Shown: piece after piece, positions 12,172-24,282 of the stretch | Layout of the letters: each line of letters starts with the position of its first letter | How positions within the stretch are numbered: position 1 is the first letter of the stretch | Source: Datnioides undecimradiatus | Taxonomy: Eukaryota; Chordata; Actinopteri; Lobotiformes; Datnioididae | DNA: 64,000 bases | Direction: 5' to 3' | Assembly (NCBI GenBank): GCA_008933995.1 | Contig: WARS01004340.1 | Span: forward strand, 182,501-246,500 | The notes under the pieces: generated by a model | Told to the model about the DNA's origin: nothing | The model's input: only the letters and a program-made list of their open reading frames with translations | Databases searched by the model: none | Program-made: the position numbers and the translations under genes

Positions 12172-14825
12172 TGTTAGTAAATGATTTGATTACCGATCAT
12201 CACATTGATTTATGTTGTCTTACTGAGACCTAGCTGCAGTCTGAATGAGTCGACCCCTGCCAGTCACAATCACCATATTCCTCGAAGCACAGGCCAAGGA
12301 GGAGGAGTGGCAGCAATCTACCACGCAGGTTTATTAATCAATCCCAGACCTAAGACTGGATTTAAAACATTTGAGTCCCTCACTCTCAGCCTCTCCCTCC
12401 CTAACGATAGGTCAGAGAAACCAGTTCTGTTTGTTGTTGTGTATCATCCGCCTGCTGCTTATTCAGAGTTTTTATCTGAACTCTCAGACTTCCTATCTCA
12501 ACTAGTGCTCAGCTCGGATAAAGTAATCATAGTTGGTTACTTCAACATTCATGTAGATGACACCAATGACAGCCATAGGAATGCATTTAACTCAGTATTA
12601 GACTCAAAACGTTAACAAACCAACTCACTGCTTTAATCACACCCTCGATCTTGTTTTGACATATGGCTTAGAAACTGAACATTTAACAGTGTTTCCCCAA
12701 AATCCTCTTTTATCTGACCATTTTTTAATAACTTTTCAGTTCACAATTATGAACTTCTCAGCATTTGGGAGGGAAACTACCTACAGTCGGTGTCTCTCTG
12801 ATAATGCTGTTTCCAAATTTAAGGAAGTTATTCCATCTCATTTGGCTTCGATGCCATGTGCCATTACAACAGAGGGTAGCAGCCTAACCACTAGTCCAGC
12901 ACATATAGATTATCCTGTTGATAATACTGCAGCTACACTGCACACAGCACTAAACAATGTGGCCCCTATGAAACAGAATAAGAAGGCCATTAACAAGACA
13001 AAGTTAGCTCTGTGGTTTGACTCACAGTTACGCACTTTAAGACAGTTCTCACGAAAGTTAGAGAGGAAGTGGCGATCCACTAACATTGAAGACTTCCACC
13101 TTCCCTGGAAAGATAGTATTATAACTAGAGGTGGGACTCGATTAAAAAATTCATCTAATTAATTAGAGGCTTTGTAATGAATTAATCTTGATGAATTGCA
13201 TTTTAATCGCATAACAATATTTGCCCCAAAAAGCAACATTTTTTAATTTAAATGGATTTTACTGAATCAGATAATAGACCCAGACATGAATATTGTAAAC
13301 TCAAGCTCTTTTAATGTCTGGAAAAATGCATTTAATTGCATTTCAATTCAAAACAGTAGAAAAAGAAATAGAAAATATCAATGGGCAAAGCTGAACAGAC
13401 CTAAAGTTAAAGTGCCATTTTAAGTACTTTAAGTACTTTTTCAGAACAGTATTGACTTTAAATGGTTTAAAAAAACAACAACAATGTCTGCAGGCTCTGA
13501 TTTATCTCTAGACCATTTCTCTCCTATAGATCTCACTGAACTGTCCTCAACAATCATTAGATCCAAACCCTCAACCTGTCTTTTGGACCCCATCCCAACT
13601 CGTCTACTCAAAGATGTTTTGCCCATTATTGGCACTTTTATATTAGACCAGATCAATCTGTCATTACTAACAGGTTATGTTCCACAGGCTTTTAAGGTTG
13701 CTGTCATCAAACCTCTACTCAAAAAGCCTTCTCTTGACCCTGGTGTTTTAGCGCACTACAGACCAATATCCAACCTCCCCTTTATTTCTAAAATCCTTGA
13801 AAAGGCCGTGGCTGATCAGTTCTGTGATCACCTGCAGAGGAGCAGTTTATTTGAATCATTTCAGTCAGGATTTAGAATAAACCACAGCACAGAAACAGCA
13901 TTGGTTAAGGTTAGCAACGACCTCCTGTTAGCTTCAGACAATGGCCTCGTCTCTGTACTTGTCCTGCTGGACCTCAGTGCTGCATTTGACACCATCGATC
14001 ACGATATCCTACTACAGAGACTGGAGCATGTCATTGGGGTTAAAGGAACAGCACTGAGCTGGTTCTTTATCCGACAGATTTCACTTTGTTCATGTTAATA
14101 ATGACTCGTCCATGCACACAAGAGTTAATCATGGAGTTCCACAGGGTTCTGTGCTTGGACCATTGCTGTTCTCCCTATACATGCTTCGCCTAGGCAACAT
14201 TATTAGGAAGCACAACATAAATGTCCACTGCTACGCGGACGATACACAGCTATATTTGTCTATGAAGCCAGAAGAAACAGATCAGTCAGTCAGACTTCAG
14301 ACATGTCTGACAGACATTAAGGCCTGGATGACTTATAATTTTCTGCTTCTAAATACAGACAAAACTGAGGTGATTTTGTTGGGGCCTAAACACCTCAGAG
14401 ACAGGTTATCTGACCTCGCAGTCACTTTGGATGGTGTTACCCTGGCCTCCAGTTCAACCCTGAGGAACCTGGGAGTCATATTTGACCAGGATATGTCCTT
14501 CTTTCACCTGCGCAACATAGCCAAGAGTAGGAATATCCTGTCCCAAAGTGACGCCGAAAAACTAGGCCATGCATTTGTTACCTCAAGGCTGGACTACTGT
14601 AATTCCTTGTTGTCAGGTTGTCCGACTAGCTCACTGTGAAGCCTCCAGCTCATCCAAAATGCTGCAGCGAGGGTTCTGATGGGAATTAGCAAGAGAGATC
14701 ATATTTCTCCGGTTTTAGCTTCTCTTCATTGGCTCCCTGTAAAGTCCAGAATAGATTTTAAAGTCCTTCTCCTTACCTACAAGGCCCTTAATGGTAACAG
14801 CATTATCAGAGAGACACCGGCTGTA
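12172..14825 (+). mobile_element. L2-type LINE, endonuclease and RT parts
   Basis: Plus-strand non-LTR element of the fish L2 (Maui-like) group. The endonuclease part is 12172-13130: HIDLCCLTET near 12200, an altered GDFNIH motif (GYFNIHVDD near 12533) and SDHFLITF near 12711. The RT part is 13481-14825: [20 protein letters not shown] (around 13753), [16 protein letters not shown] (around 13966), [16 protein letters not shown] and the catalytic YADD at 14232-14243. Stops and shifts (after LDSKR at 12615, near 14095, and TGA at 14637) kill it. A 350-bp unrelated insertion splits the two halves. The 3' part is lost where the inverted segment begins at about 14830. Confidence 0.9.
13131..13480. 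repeat. AT-rich interspersed repeat inserted in the L2 element
   Basis: Begins aggtgggactcgattaaaaa and runs through attaattagaggctttgtaa, then AT-rich sequence to about 13480. It interrupts the otherwise continuous L2 endonuclease-RT order. The sequence resembles a repeat I associate with many fish genomes, probably a non-autonomous element, but no clear terminal repeats or target-site duplication could be fixed by eye. Confidence 0.6.
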
Positions 14826-14829
14826 GGTA

Positions 14830-16480
14830 GCTTCCCTCCCAAATGCTGAGTAGTTCATGATTGTGAACTGAAATGTTATTAAAGTGGTCAGATAAAAGAG
14901 GATTATGGGGAAACACTGTTAAATGTTCAGTTTCTGAGCCATATGTCAAAACAAGATCGAGGGTCTGATTAAAGCAGTGAGTCGGTTTGTTAACATTTTG
15001 AGAAAAAACAATTGCGTCTAATACTGAGTTAAATCATTCCGAAGACTGTCACTGCTGTCGTCTACATGAATGTTGAAGTCACCAACTATGATTACTTTAT
15101 CTGAGCTGAGCACTAGTTGAGATAGGAAGTCAGAGAATTCAGATAAAAACTCTGAATAAGCAGCAGGCGGATGATACACAACAACAAACAGAACTGACAT
15201 TTAATAGTCCGCATTTTATTGTGGTGTGTTTAGGTCCAGATAACTTGGTGGTATTAATTCTTGTGAGGTTTTTATGAATAACACCTCTTGAATTGTTTGC
15301 CCCAGGTAGTTTGGGTGGACGAGGGACAGACACAGTCTCTATAGGAAACTGGGGGTAGTGGTGGTCATGGGAGGGTGACAGCTCTAAGGAAACTGCAGAG
15401 AAGCGTGTAGGACTGCAGCTCTGCTGCCTGGTCTCTGCTCTGGTTTGTTAGGTCTTAATATAATTTGCCATATTTCTAGAAATGAGAGCCGCTCCATCCA
15501 AAGTAGGATGAATACCGTCTCTCCTAATGAGACCAGGTTTTCCCCAAAATGGTTTCAAATTATCTATAAAGGTCACGTCGTTTGCTGGACACCACCTTGA
15601 CAGCCAGCGATGGAATGACGACATGTGGCTAAACATGTCGTCACTGGTCAAATTGGGCAGGGGTCCAGAGAAAACTACGTTGTCCGACATTGTTTTAGCA
15701 AACTTACACCGACTCAATGTTAATTTTAGTGACCTCCGACTGCCATAACCGGATGTCATTTCCGCCGACATGAATAACAGTTGTATTGAATCTACGTTTA
15801 TCCTTAGTCAGCAGTTTCAAATAGGATTCAACGTCGCCCGCTCTGGCCCCAGGGATGCATTTAACTGTGGTCGCCGGCGTCTCTAACTTCACGTTGCGCA
15901 AAACAGAGCTGCCAATAACCAGAGTCTTTCCGTCAGCGGGTGTGTCGCTGAGTGGGAAAATCTGTTGGAAACATAAAGCGGTTGGTGGTGAGCCGTGGGC
16001 AGTTGTTTCGGGCTACGTCTCCTTCGGACTGCCACCCAGCCACCCTGGCTTCCCGGCTGCTCAGGAGCTGCCCTGGGACCGCTAGCAGAGGCTACGCTGG
16101 GCAGGTCCGCACCGGCTACTGGGGACTGGCTAGCTAATGCTACGTGAGCCGTGCCGCTACCTCCTTAAGCCTCGCCTCCAAAGTTATAAGAGTGCTACAT
16201 TTAGTACACAAATCATTATCGCTAAAGGAGGTCGAGGAGTAACTATACATCCCGCACACAGAAACAACAAAACAGAGGAGAAGCAGGGGAAGAGAGAGCA
16301 GTCATTGCTAGTGATTGAAACACGCTAACCAGTGGGGAAAAGTGAAAAGGAGGAGTAAAATCCCCAAAAAGCCGTGTGAAACAGGTGCTTAACAAAGGTG
16401 TGTGCACCAATGCCAGAATTTACAAATCACCACGGTGAAATTAAATGTTTTAAAACGGAAATGTTTTAACAATTGACGAG
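14830..16480 (-). mobile_element. inverted L2 segment (ORF1 and 5' endonuclease part)
   Basis: From about 14835 to 15200 this is the reverse complement of the endonuclease region seen at 12420-12780 (minus-strand frame reading VDDSSDSLRN, IIVGDFNIHV). It continues on the minus strand into an ORF1 with an SGNH esterase. It is followed directly by plus-strand L2 3' sequence at 16485. An inverted 5' part joined to a plus-strand 3' part is what twin priming during L2 integration produces, so 14830-17030 may be a single twin-primed insertion into the older copy at 12172-14825. Confidence 0.75.
15448..15960 (-). pseudogene. L2 ORF1 SGNH/GDSL-like esterase domain (broken)
   Basis: Two minus-strand frames, 15901 to about 15704 and about 15771 to 15448, overlap and differ by a frameshift. 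Together they show the SGNH hydrolase blocks: a nucleophile-type serine in VIGSSVLRN (near 15910), the GxND block in [10 protein letters not shown] (near 15760) and the catalytic D-x-x-H in RRDGIHPT (near 15510). ORF1 proteins of CR1/L2-group LINEs carry such an esterase, probably for RNP or membrane association; the precise role is unsettled. A further frameshift near 15950 separates an upstream stretch. Not host coding sequence. Confidence 0.75.
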
Positions 16481-16484
16481 GTGA

Positions 16485-17030
16485 TGGTGTTTGGTCCTAA
16501 ACACCTCAGAGACAAGTTATCTGACCATAGAGTCACTCTGAGAACCTTCCTGTCTGACAAAGCTCACAGCTCTAGGTCTAGTTATCATGATAACTAAACC
16601 CGTAGTTAGTCACAGTTACTCCTTAATGCTATCCCTCAGTTATGCTGCTATAGGCCTCGGCTGCTGCGGGACATCCCATGATGGTCTCCTCTCTCTCTCC
16701 TCAGACCCATGCTCTCATCTGTAAACCGTGTCTACATGTCATTAACTCTGTGTCCTCTCTCCCCTAGTGCTGTGCTTGTTTCTCTCTGGTCTCTCTCTCT
16801 GTACCTCTCTACAGATACCTGTGGCTCCAGAGCTGAATATCTGATCTGTGGCTCCACTGACCTGCCCCCTGTCCTCTGCTGCCACTTATTATCATTATTG
16901 TATTATTATCATTATTGTCCTGCTAACAGCAGCCATAGTTAGGACTCTGCTGCTCTACCATTCTGTCAGTTTCATATTTATGTTCACCTGCATCTCTGTC
17001 TGTGATGTATTGTATTGAATTGAATCGAAC
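16485..17030 (+). mobile_element. L2 3' end fragment
   Basis: Plus-strand L2 3' region: ggtcctaaacacctcagaga (near 16490), then the typical 3' UTR words (cctctctcccctagtgctgt, agatacctgtggctccagag, ccatagttaggactctgct). It ends near gtattgaattgaatcgaac at about 17030 and lacks the 'gttgggtgtaattaatag' block that other copies here keep. The dnph1 promoter begins within about 50 bp of its end. Confidence 0.88.
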
Positions 17031-17072
17031 CTTTCAACACTGCGCGCTGCCTGTCCCACCACCGCCTCCAAT

Positions 17073-17178
17073 GTGCTCCAATCAGAGGCCGAGGAGTTCA
17101 CCCAATCAGAGCAGAGGAACCGCGGAGCCACTGCGCGACACAACTACAGTAAAGTGGGACGGAGACTGTTACGTCACC
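17073..17178 (+). promoter_or_regulatory. dnph1: dnph1 promoter: two CCAAT boxes and a CRE-like site
   Basis: Two copies of ccaatcagag (near 17079 and 17102), the form bound by NF-Y, are followed by tacgtcac at about 17170, a CRE/ATF-like site. The ATG is at 17289, with no TATA box visible. The arrangement is that of a working housekeeping promoter, which contrasts with the damage in the gene body. Confidence 0.5.
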
Positions 17179-17288
17179 GCGTAGAGGCTCGTTTGCATCC
17201 CACGCGGGAAGTAGCGCGAGGACGATGAGAGTCCGGCAGTAGAGACAGAAACGGTAAAGACAGAGCAAACAGAAAGTAGAGACTGACC

Positions 17289-17425
17289 ATGAAGGTGTAT
17301 TTCTGCGGGAGTATCCGCGGCGGCAGAGATGACGTGCACCTGTACCAGAGGATCGTTAACAAGCTGCAGAGCTACGGAACCGTGCTGACCGAGCACGTGA
17401 GCAGTAGCGAGCTCACCGACAGAGG

Positions 17426-17463
<38 letters not shown>

Positions 17464-18540
17464 ACACTCTCTCCTCATGTGAAGTACTGACTGTAGTATC
17501 CTGCTGTAGTACTCACAGTATTGTATCGTAGTACTTTCAGTACTTCCACAGCAAAAGTATTTCCGCAATTTTCTGCCAAGGATTGTGCTGTGCTACTATT
17601 CTTGTTGGTAGTTGAACTGAAGTAGTTCCTCATCTATTCAAACTATTGATCAATAATCAGTGCTTCAGGGTCTTGATCACACTGGATCAATGCTGGGTTT
17701 TGTAGTTTGACTGCTTAAGTTGACTAGTTTAACATTCTGCCATAGTTCACTGACTGGAGCTTCAGGTCCTGATCCGGTGTCCTGGTCCCGAAAGTGTTCG
17801 TGGGTAAACTGCAGGTCTTGGAGTTTCTTTCTTCTGGGATCAGATCTAAAGAAACACAAACCATTGGACAACAACAGTTATAAACAACCGAGTTGTTATT
17901 GATCCACTGAACAGGATCAGTGTTTGAACTGTTCAGACCCGATGTGGTCAATCAGTGATGCTGCGCTGTCAACGTGTCACATGTGTGTATGCTGCTGTAC
18001 TGTGTTTGACAGGAGAGGATGCTGCAGCAGCAGCAGAAGGACCGAGCCATTCATGACAGAGACGTGGACTGGGTTTCACAGATTCGACGGTGAGGTCACT
18101 GGATTGATTGATCAGTTATTGATCTTCCTGTGTGTGTGTGAGACCTGAACCGTGTGTGTGTCTGCAGTGATCGCTACGAGGTGACGCGAGTCGCCACTGG
18201 GCGCCGGCTACGAAGCTTGGCCGAGTCAGTCGGCTACGAAGAAGAAAATCTCTGTCTGTTCAGGCCGTCGTTGTGATCTAGGTGAGGACACTTCCTGTTT
18301 CCTTCCTTCCTACTACTACATAGTCTTTCTCCCCTCCCAGTCTGTACACATGTTCCTCTTTAATTTCCCACAAAGTTTTTATATTTTACAGTAAATTTCT
18401 TCTGCAGGTCTCTCAGCCATGATTCGAGGCGCTGACGATGGCGTAGCTTCCTTGCAGTCAGGGATTACATGGAGGACTTATGTGGAGAACGTTTCTATTG
18501 CCCTTCAGCAGCTCTGACGCAGAACCTGAGGACATAGACT
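17289..18540 (+). pseudogene. dnph1: 2'-deoxynucleoside 5'-phosphate N-hydrolase 1 (DNPH1/Rcl), frameshifted
   Basis: DNPH1 cleaves the N-glycosidic bond of deoxynucleoside 5'-monophosphates as a sanitising enzyme. Exon 1 (17289-17424) is intact and diagnostic: MKVYFCGSIRGGRDD, then GTVLTEHV. Exon 2 (18013-18089) starts GEDAAAA but changes frame before DRAIHDRDVDW. Exon 3 (18168-18281) keeps fragments equivalent to AEVT, LGAGYE, SVGYE and LCLFRP in different frames, implying several one- or two-base indels. Exon 4 (18408-18540) reads LSAMIRGADDG, then shifts into RDYMEDL. Splice sites, promoter and a poly(A) signal survive. No single frame encodes the enzyme, so it is a decaying gene, or an intact gene misread by indel errors in this assembly. 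Confidence 0.8.
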
Positions 18541-18552
18541 GTTTATGATTGA

Positions 18553-18558
18553 AATAAA
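18553..18558 (+). terminator. dnph1: dnph1 polyadenylation signal
   Basis: AATAAA about 15-45 nt after the possible ends of the dnph1 reading frame. Confidence 0.65.
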
Positions 18559-21500
18559 GATGAGAAGTTTTTGGCCTGAAACAACAAAACGTCTGAAACT
18601 GACAGTTAAACTTTATTTAAACAGTTTGAGTCTGTTCAAGTCTCAGGGTCACGCTGGTCCAGGACCGATCAGCTGATTGCAGGAAACAGGACACAGGGCC
18701 CAATACCGGAACCGTCCGTCACCAGAACACAAGAAAACACTTTAGTTCAAATGTCAGAAAGATTTATTAATCATCCGGCGATTTTCAAAAAGGAGAATAT
18801 AGTTCTAGATCTGATAACGCTGTTCTTTCTGTTCTTCTGTTCAGTTCCTCAGGTGTCCAGCAGGTGGCAGGACAATATTAGCTGCTGCTGCCTGGCAACC
18901 ACAGATGCACACACAACCATCACTTCGTTCATCAGTGTTAACGAAGCAGCTTCATTAACTGTCATGGCTGGTGTGTAATTATGTCAGTTAATCAAAGCAG
19001 CTGATCAGGGTGACAAACTGCAGATCTGAGAGCTGCTGCGAAACAAACTAAATCAATTACCTGAGACTCGTCTTGATAGTGGACTTGTTCTACTCAAGTC
19101 AGGGGACAGGGGGATGTCTCCCAGCATGCAATGGGCCATGCTCCTGTGGTTCAATTCTCCCCAAATCCAAATACCCCAAAGTGAAGTAGGTTTAAAATAT
19201 TTTATTTGTTTTAAAATATACATTGTTTACAAATTGAGAAAATAAAATCATTAGTAGAGTTTTAACAGTCTCTCTCTTTTGTGTTTTAATTGTGGTGTGT
19301 TGTGTTTTTCCAAACAGGAAGTGAAACAAAATCAGACCAGGAAAAACCCACTGAGACAATTGGAGGAACTGCAGACATGAAGAGAGAAAACCATTTAGGT
19401 GACCCTGAAAGCATCACAGCTGGGGTCAGTGTGAGAGTGAGTGGACAGCACTCCTGGAGGGCAAGGATGCGGGCTACAATCTACAACGCATGTTCAGCTC
19501 AACATCCAACAGTCGCCCTCGGTTCTCTCCGCTTCCACTTCAGTTGTTCAGATAATAGCTCACATTTCATTTGTGCCTGTGTGTCCTCAGGTTAGTCTGC
19601 TAATACCTGGCTAGGTGCTGGACCTGGCTGTCCTGGTGGCCATGTTGGACATCCTCAGCTCAATTCCAATGTTAGCCTGTCTGCTAACCAACCAGCTAAC
19701 CAACACTGTTCAGTTCAAACCTCTGATTAGCACACGAGGTAACATAAACAGTGGCTTATGTTAGCATGTTAGCATCAGCAATCGTAGCCTGAGGCTAGCT
19801 CATAGATGCTAACAGTGTTTCAGATGTGTCGCCGCGTTTCTGCTGAATCAGAACATTGTGATGAGTTGACAACACACTACTGACATTGCTAATAGCTACA
19901 AGGTTCATTCCCCAGCCTCAGTCATGTCAGGTCTGCCACTGGTGAAGAAGATAACAGCACAGACAGGATGCTAATCACCTGCCAAACTTTAAGCCCAAAG
20001 CTGCTAATTAACTTTCTCTACTGTTCTTAATTACTTAATAACCGACTACAGTTTGTAAATACAGTATGTTAGCTACAGCTAACAGCTAAAGCTAGGAGCT
20101 AACAGCTAATCATTAACAAACTGTTTGAAACTTGCACAATAAAATGTGTGCTCACATGTTGGATGAATTAAAGCAGATTTGGAACATCTTAGTTAGCCTG
20201 CTAGCTAATGTTAGCATAGCTGACTCAGAGGAACCGGCTTCATGTCTTAAACTTTGATTCTTTGACTAAATTAAACTTTTATTTAGTTTTCAGTTTTTAT
20301 TGCTGCAGCAGATTAAACCAGCAGCTCCATTAGTCAGTGAACGCAGCGTCACTGACATCCTGACACAGCAGAGAAACTCAAACTCAGTTCTGTTGCTTGC
20401 TAATGTAGCTAACAGAGGCTACTGTTAACTTCTGTTAGCTACACTTAGCTTTGAATAAATTCAGACAGATTGCTCATGCTGCATTCATGTCATGCAGGAT
20501 GAATGTGATCATTTGGAGACAACATGAGTTAATAAGAGCTGTGGTTCAGAAACAGACTCGAGCTAACATCGCGCTAACGTCTTGTAAGTATAATGTGGAA
20601 TATTAGTGCTACATGTCAGATGATCAGACACACCTGTTCACGACAGCGTCAGTCCAAACATCTGAGAGTCCATATGCTCATTACCAATATTTGATAATTT
20701 CATTGGACATGAACGCAGCTGAAGAGACCAGAGACGATCAAACATGATCAGCATCAGTTTCACCCTCAGCGTGAACAGAATTCAGAGCACACGGCCTGCG
20801 GCGGCACCCCCACCCTCCTGGTGCATGCTGGGACGCAGAGCTGAAGCTGACTGATCAGCAGAACAACAGACGGTGCGCTTGTAATAACGCTGTTGGGTTC
20901 ATTGAATGTTAGAGTAGTAATTAATAACGAAACTGGGACAGATTCATCTGCAGAACAACAGGACAAACAGCCGACGAAGACCATGTGATCAGGGTGAAAG
21001 CTCTGGAAGAAACTGCATCAGGAAGCGTCAAGCAGAAGAGTGACAGAAAAATAGATGGGAGGAAAAGAAACGAGGACGAGGGGGCGTGGAGGGAAGAGGA
21101 GGTAAGGAGTGAAAACACAAAAGTAGGGAATGTTGACGATTTAATTCTTGGCTGGAGACGGTAGTCTCCAATTATATTCTCATGAAGAGTCATTACTGTT
21201 GCACGCAGCCCAGATGTAAAATCTATTTATACCCAGAGTGCATCACTCTAACACACACACTTTCATTTCCGACTTCCTGCTCTCCTGAACGTCTGATGAC
21301 TCGTATGAATTATTAAGCACTTACATTTACATATACACACATATGCACGCACGCACTAAAGTATTAGCGACTCGTTTCTGACGGTAATAAAATCTTAATA
21401 ATTTAACGACAGCTGCTCCTTCTGCTGATAATTACAGCCAACGACCAAAAAACGTCTGATAAAAGCAGCAGTGAGTGAGTGTGTGTGTGTATCCTGCAGC

Positions 21501-22845
21501 GTCACACAAATGAAAATGGTTTTTCAATAATTCAGCAGCTCCGGCTCGAGGGCGGCTGCAGTTACCGGACAAACTGCAGGTTCAAATGTTTTATTTAGCG
21601 TCATGTTCATCAACAACACGCTGTTGGCTAAAAAGATGCGAGCCAGCTGCCTAATGCTAAGCTAGGCTAACCCTGTCCCCACAGCTGCCAACTAATTACT
21701 CTGCTCAGAACTTTATTCATTTAATTAAAGAAAACTGACTCCAGAGCAGCGACTGGTTGGACCTGTCTCTTCTCCTGATCACACGTTTCCTGTTTGTTTC
21801 CTGTTTCCCCTGTTCAGTTCTGTCCCATCATGCACCAGCAGTGACCACAGTGCTGTCACGCCACATGGTCATGACGCTCATCTGTGATTGGTGCTCACGT
21901 GCTGAAACAAAATCAATACTCTGTTAAGTGAACAAGATCAATTATTTGTGATATAACGCCACTGTTGATTGGCTTCACGATGTTGCCCTGCTAGATCAAT
22001 ACTACCCGATACACTGACTACAGATTCAAACATGACTTCAGTGCTGATCAATACTCGATCACTCCCTGTGAAAACACGGAGGCTGACATGCGGCAGAAAA
22101 AGCACTGTTCAACAAGGCAGAACACCTGCAGTCAATCAATCAGACTGTCTGTCCTTGGTGAGTCACAATCAGAGCTGTGAGGGAGGCATTGGGCTGACAT
22201 TCAACTGCGATGCAGGCAGCAGAGAAGAAGAAATGTACAGAAGCTCTGAGGGGCCACAAACACCAGAAACACACTCAGATGATAATTATGATCAGGTTAT
22301 CCGGAAAACTCATTAACTCATTAATTACAGGTGTCTGGATTATTAATCGATCATTAATCGATCGACTGGTTTCTGATCAGGCTGAAATCTGAACACTGTC
22401 GTCAAACTGATCATTTAAATAATATTAATCAATGAATTTTAGTGATTGTTTGACCTGATCATCCTGATTTAAATCTTCAGGTTCAAACTTGATCCAGCTG
22501 TTTCTGGCACCAGCAGGCTTCCATAGCAAGGAACATCTGAACATCAAATCAAATCAAACCCAAGCAGAAAAAGAATTTCTTAATAATCAATAATACACTC
22601 AAAAGAAAATGGTGACAATAACAAAACAACTGGATGGTTACATTCCAGGTGGGAGAAGCTCCGCCCCCGGCAGGTATAGCTCGGGGGGAGGGAAATCAGC
22701 CCGACTCCATGACAAACTAAACAGGTGACTAAATTACATCACATGACAGGAAGTCAATGATGAGGATAGACAAGAAGATAAAAGTCTGAGCTTCAGGCGT
22801 CGTACCTGCAACCTTTCGGGGGGGATAGGCACTGAGAGTCTGAGT
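18559..22845. other. 4.3 kb without a recognised gene
   Basis: Mostly AT-rich DNA full of 'gctaac/ttagc' words. The open frame at 19290-19595 has no recognisable domain, and its upstream ccaaacag acceptor-like context is not matched by a good donor. No repeat boundary could be drawn. It is the convergent intergenic space between dnph1 (+) and tjap1 (-). Confidence 0.5.
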
Positions 22846-22848
22846 GAG

Positions 22849-22852
22849 AGTG

Positions 22853-22892
<40 letters not shown>
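22849..22892. repeat. (GT)n microsatellite
   Basis: Alternating GT after a short (GAGAGT) lead-in. A second, purer (GT)n run lies at about 23119-23164 in the same spacer. Confidence 0.93.
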
Positions 22893-22894
<2 letters not shown>

Positions 22895-23115
22895 AAGGTG
22901 GAATTCTTTCACAATAAAAAGTCTCCTTGCCTAGAAACAAGGCAGTATCTCAGCAAAGTTTGTTATTCGACCAACAAGTTACACACGCTATCAATACCCA
23001 GACCGATATGATTTCCAATCATCACTGTTTGTGTCATGTTTCATCTAACAAACAGAAGTAGATTAAACGTTTTTAAACGAATCACATTAATCAATTAGTT
23101 TCATGTGGTTCATAC

Positions 23116-23165
<50 letters not shown>

Positions 23166-24119
23166 TGGGACTGTCCACATACTTTTGGCCACATGTGATT
23201 TTAATTTGGATCAATTAAAGAAAACAAACGGATCAATAAAAACATAAAACACTGATGCTCAGCTGAAGACAGTACTACTGATAACTGATCAAATCAATAT
23301 CAGCTGACTGGTCTGAAACACACACACACACGTCAGGTGGCAAGCTCGGCAGCATACGGTAGAGTATGGCTATTTCCTGGGTGGGCATGACCTCTGACGG
23401 ACAGGCCTGTTGCCACAGAGACAGACAGCAGCTGAGGGAGCACAGTGTGGGGCGAGCAAGGTGCACCCAGACCATGGAGAGCGAGCGTCAGTCCAGCAGT
23501 GTGCCTTGCTCCTGTGCTCGGCTCAGGCTGTCTTTGCGGTGCAGGTGGTGCACGCCCATCCTCTTTGGGCTCTTCTGCGGGCGCTGTGGGGCGGTGAGGG
23601 TTGGGTCGAAGTCCAGGAGGCGGGCGAGATGATGGCAGGCTGGGAGGACGCCCGCCCAGCCTCTCTCCTCCTCCTCCTCCAACTTCTTCCTGGCGGCATT
23701 GTGGGCTATCACCACGTGGTGACCCGCTGTGTTCCACTGCCACCGCTATCCCTCCAAGTTCATCAGAAGCTTTCTCCATGGAGCCGCTAGCACTAGAAGG
23801 CCTTCCTTGCCAGGGTTGCCTGCAAGGTCCGTGTCAGTGTCCAGACTGAGCCACGGTTCAAGGCCCAGCTAAGGAAGCCGAAGACCCTCTCCGAGTACAC
23901 CGCAGGAGTGTCAGAGGAGGATGAGGCCCCTCCACCCGGCACCGGCCTCCTCCTCTGCAGCTCCTGAGCCGTCTGACTGCTGAACGACGTACGGTGGACC
24001 AGAGAGCCGTCGCTGGATGGCGCCATCTTCTTCACAAACATCCACTGCCAGTTGGCCAGAAGGCTCTCCTCCTGAACTGCTCCGAGTCACAGGACACTGG
24101 GAGCCTGAGGGGACCAGAA

Positions 24120-24282
24120 CCAGAGCTAGCATCAAGATCAGGACCAGGATCAAGATCAAGATCAGGATCAGGATCAGGATAAAAATAAGGACCAACATCA
24201 GGATCAAGATCAGGACCAGGACCAGAACTAGGATCAAGTTCAGGACCAGGACCAGGATCAAGATCAGGACCAGGATACCAAA
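24120..24282. repeat. tjap1: (GGATCA)-type hexamer array in the last tjap1 intron
   Basis: Imperfect tandem aggatcaagatc/aggaccaggatc units between the 24400-25086 exon and the last exon. The long isoleucine/leucine-rich frames on both strands are repeat artefacts. Confidence 0.9.

Noticed and set aside
19290-19595. 101-codon plus-strand frame
   Set aside because: No recognisable domain and no convincing donor. It sits in otherwise non-coding spacer.
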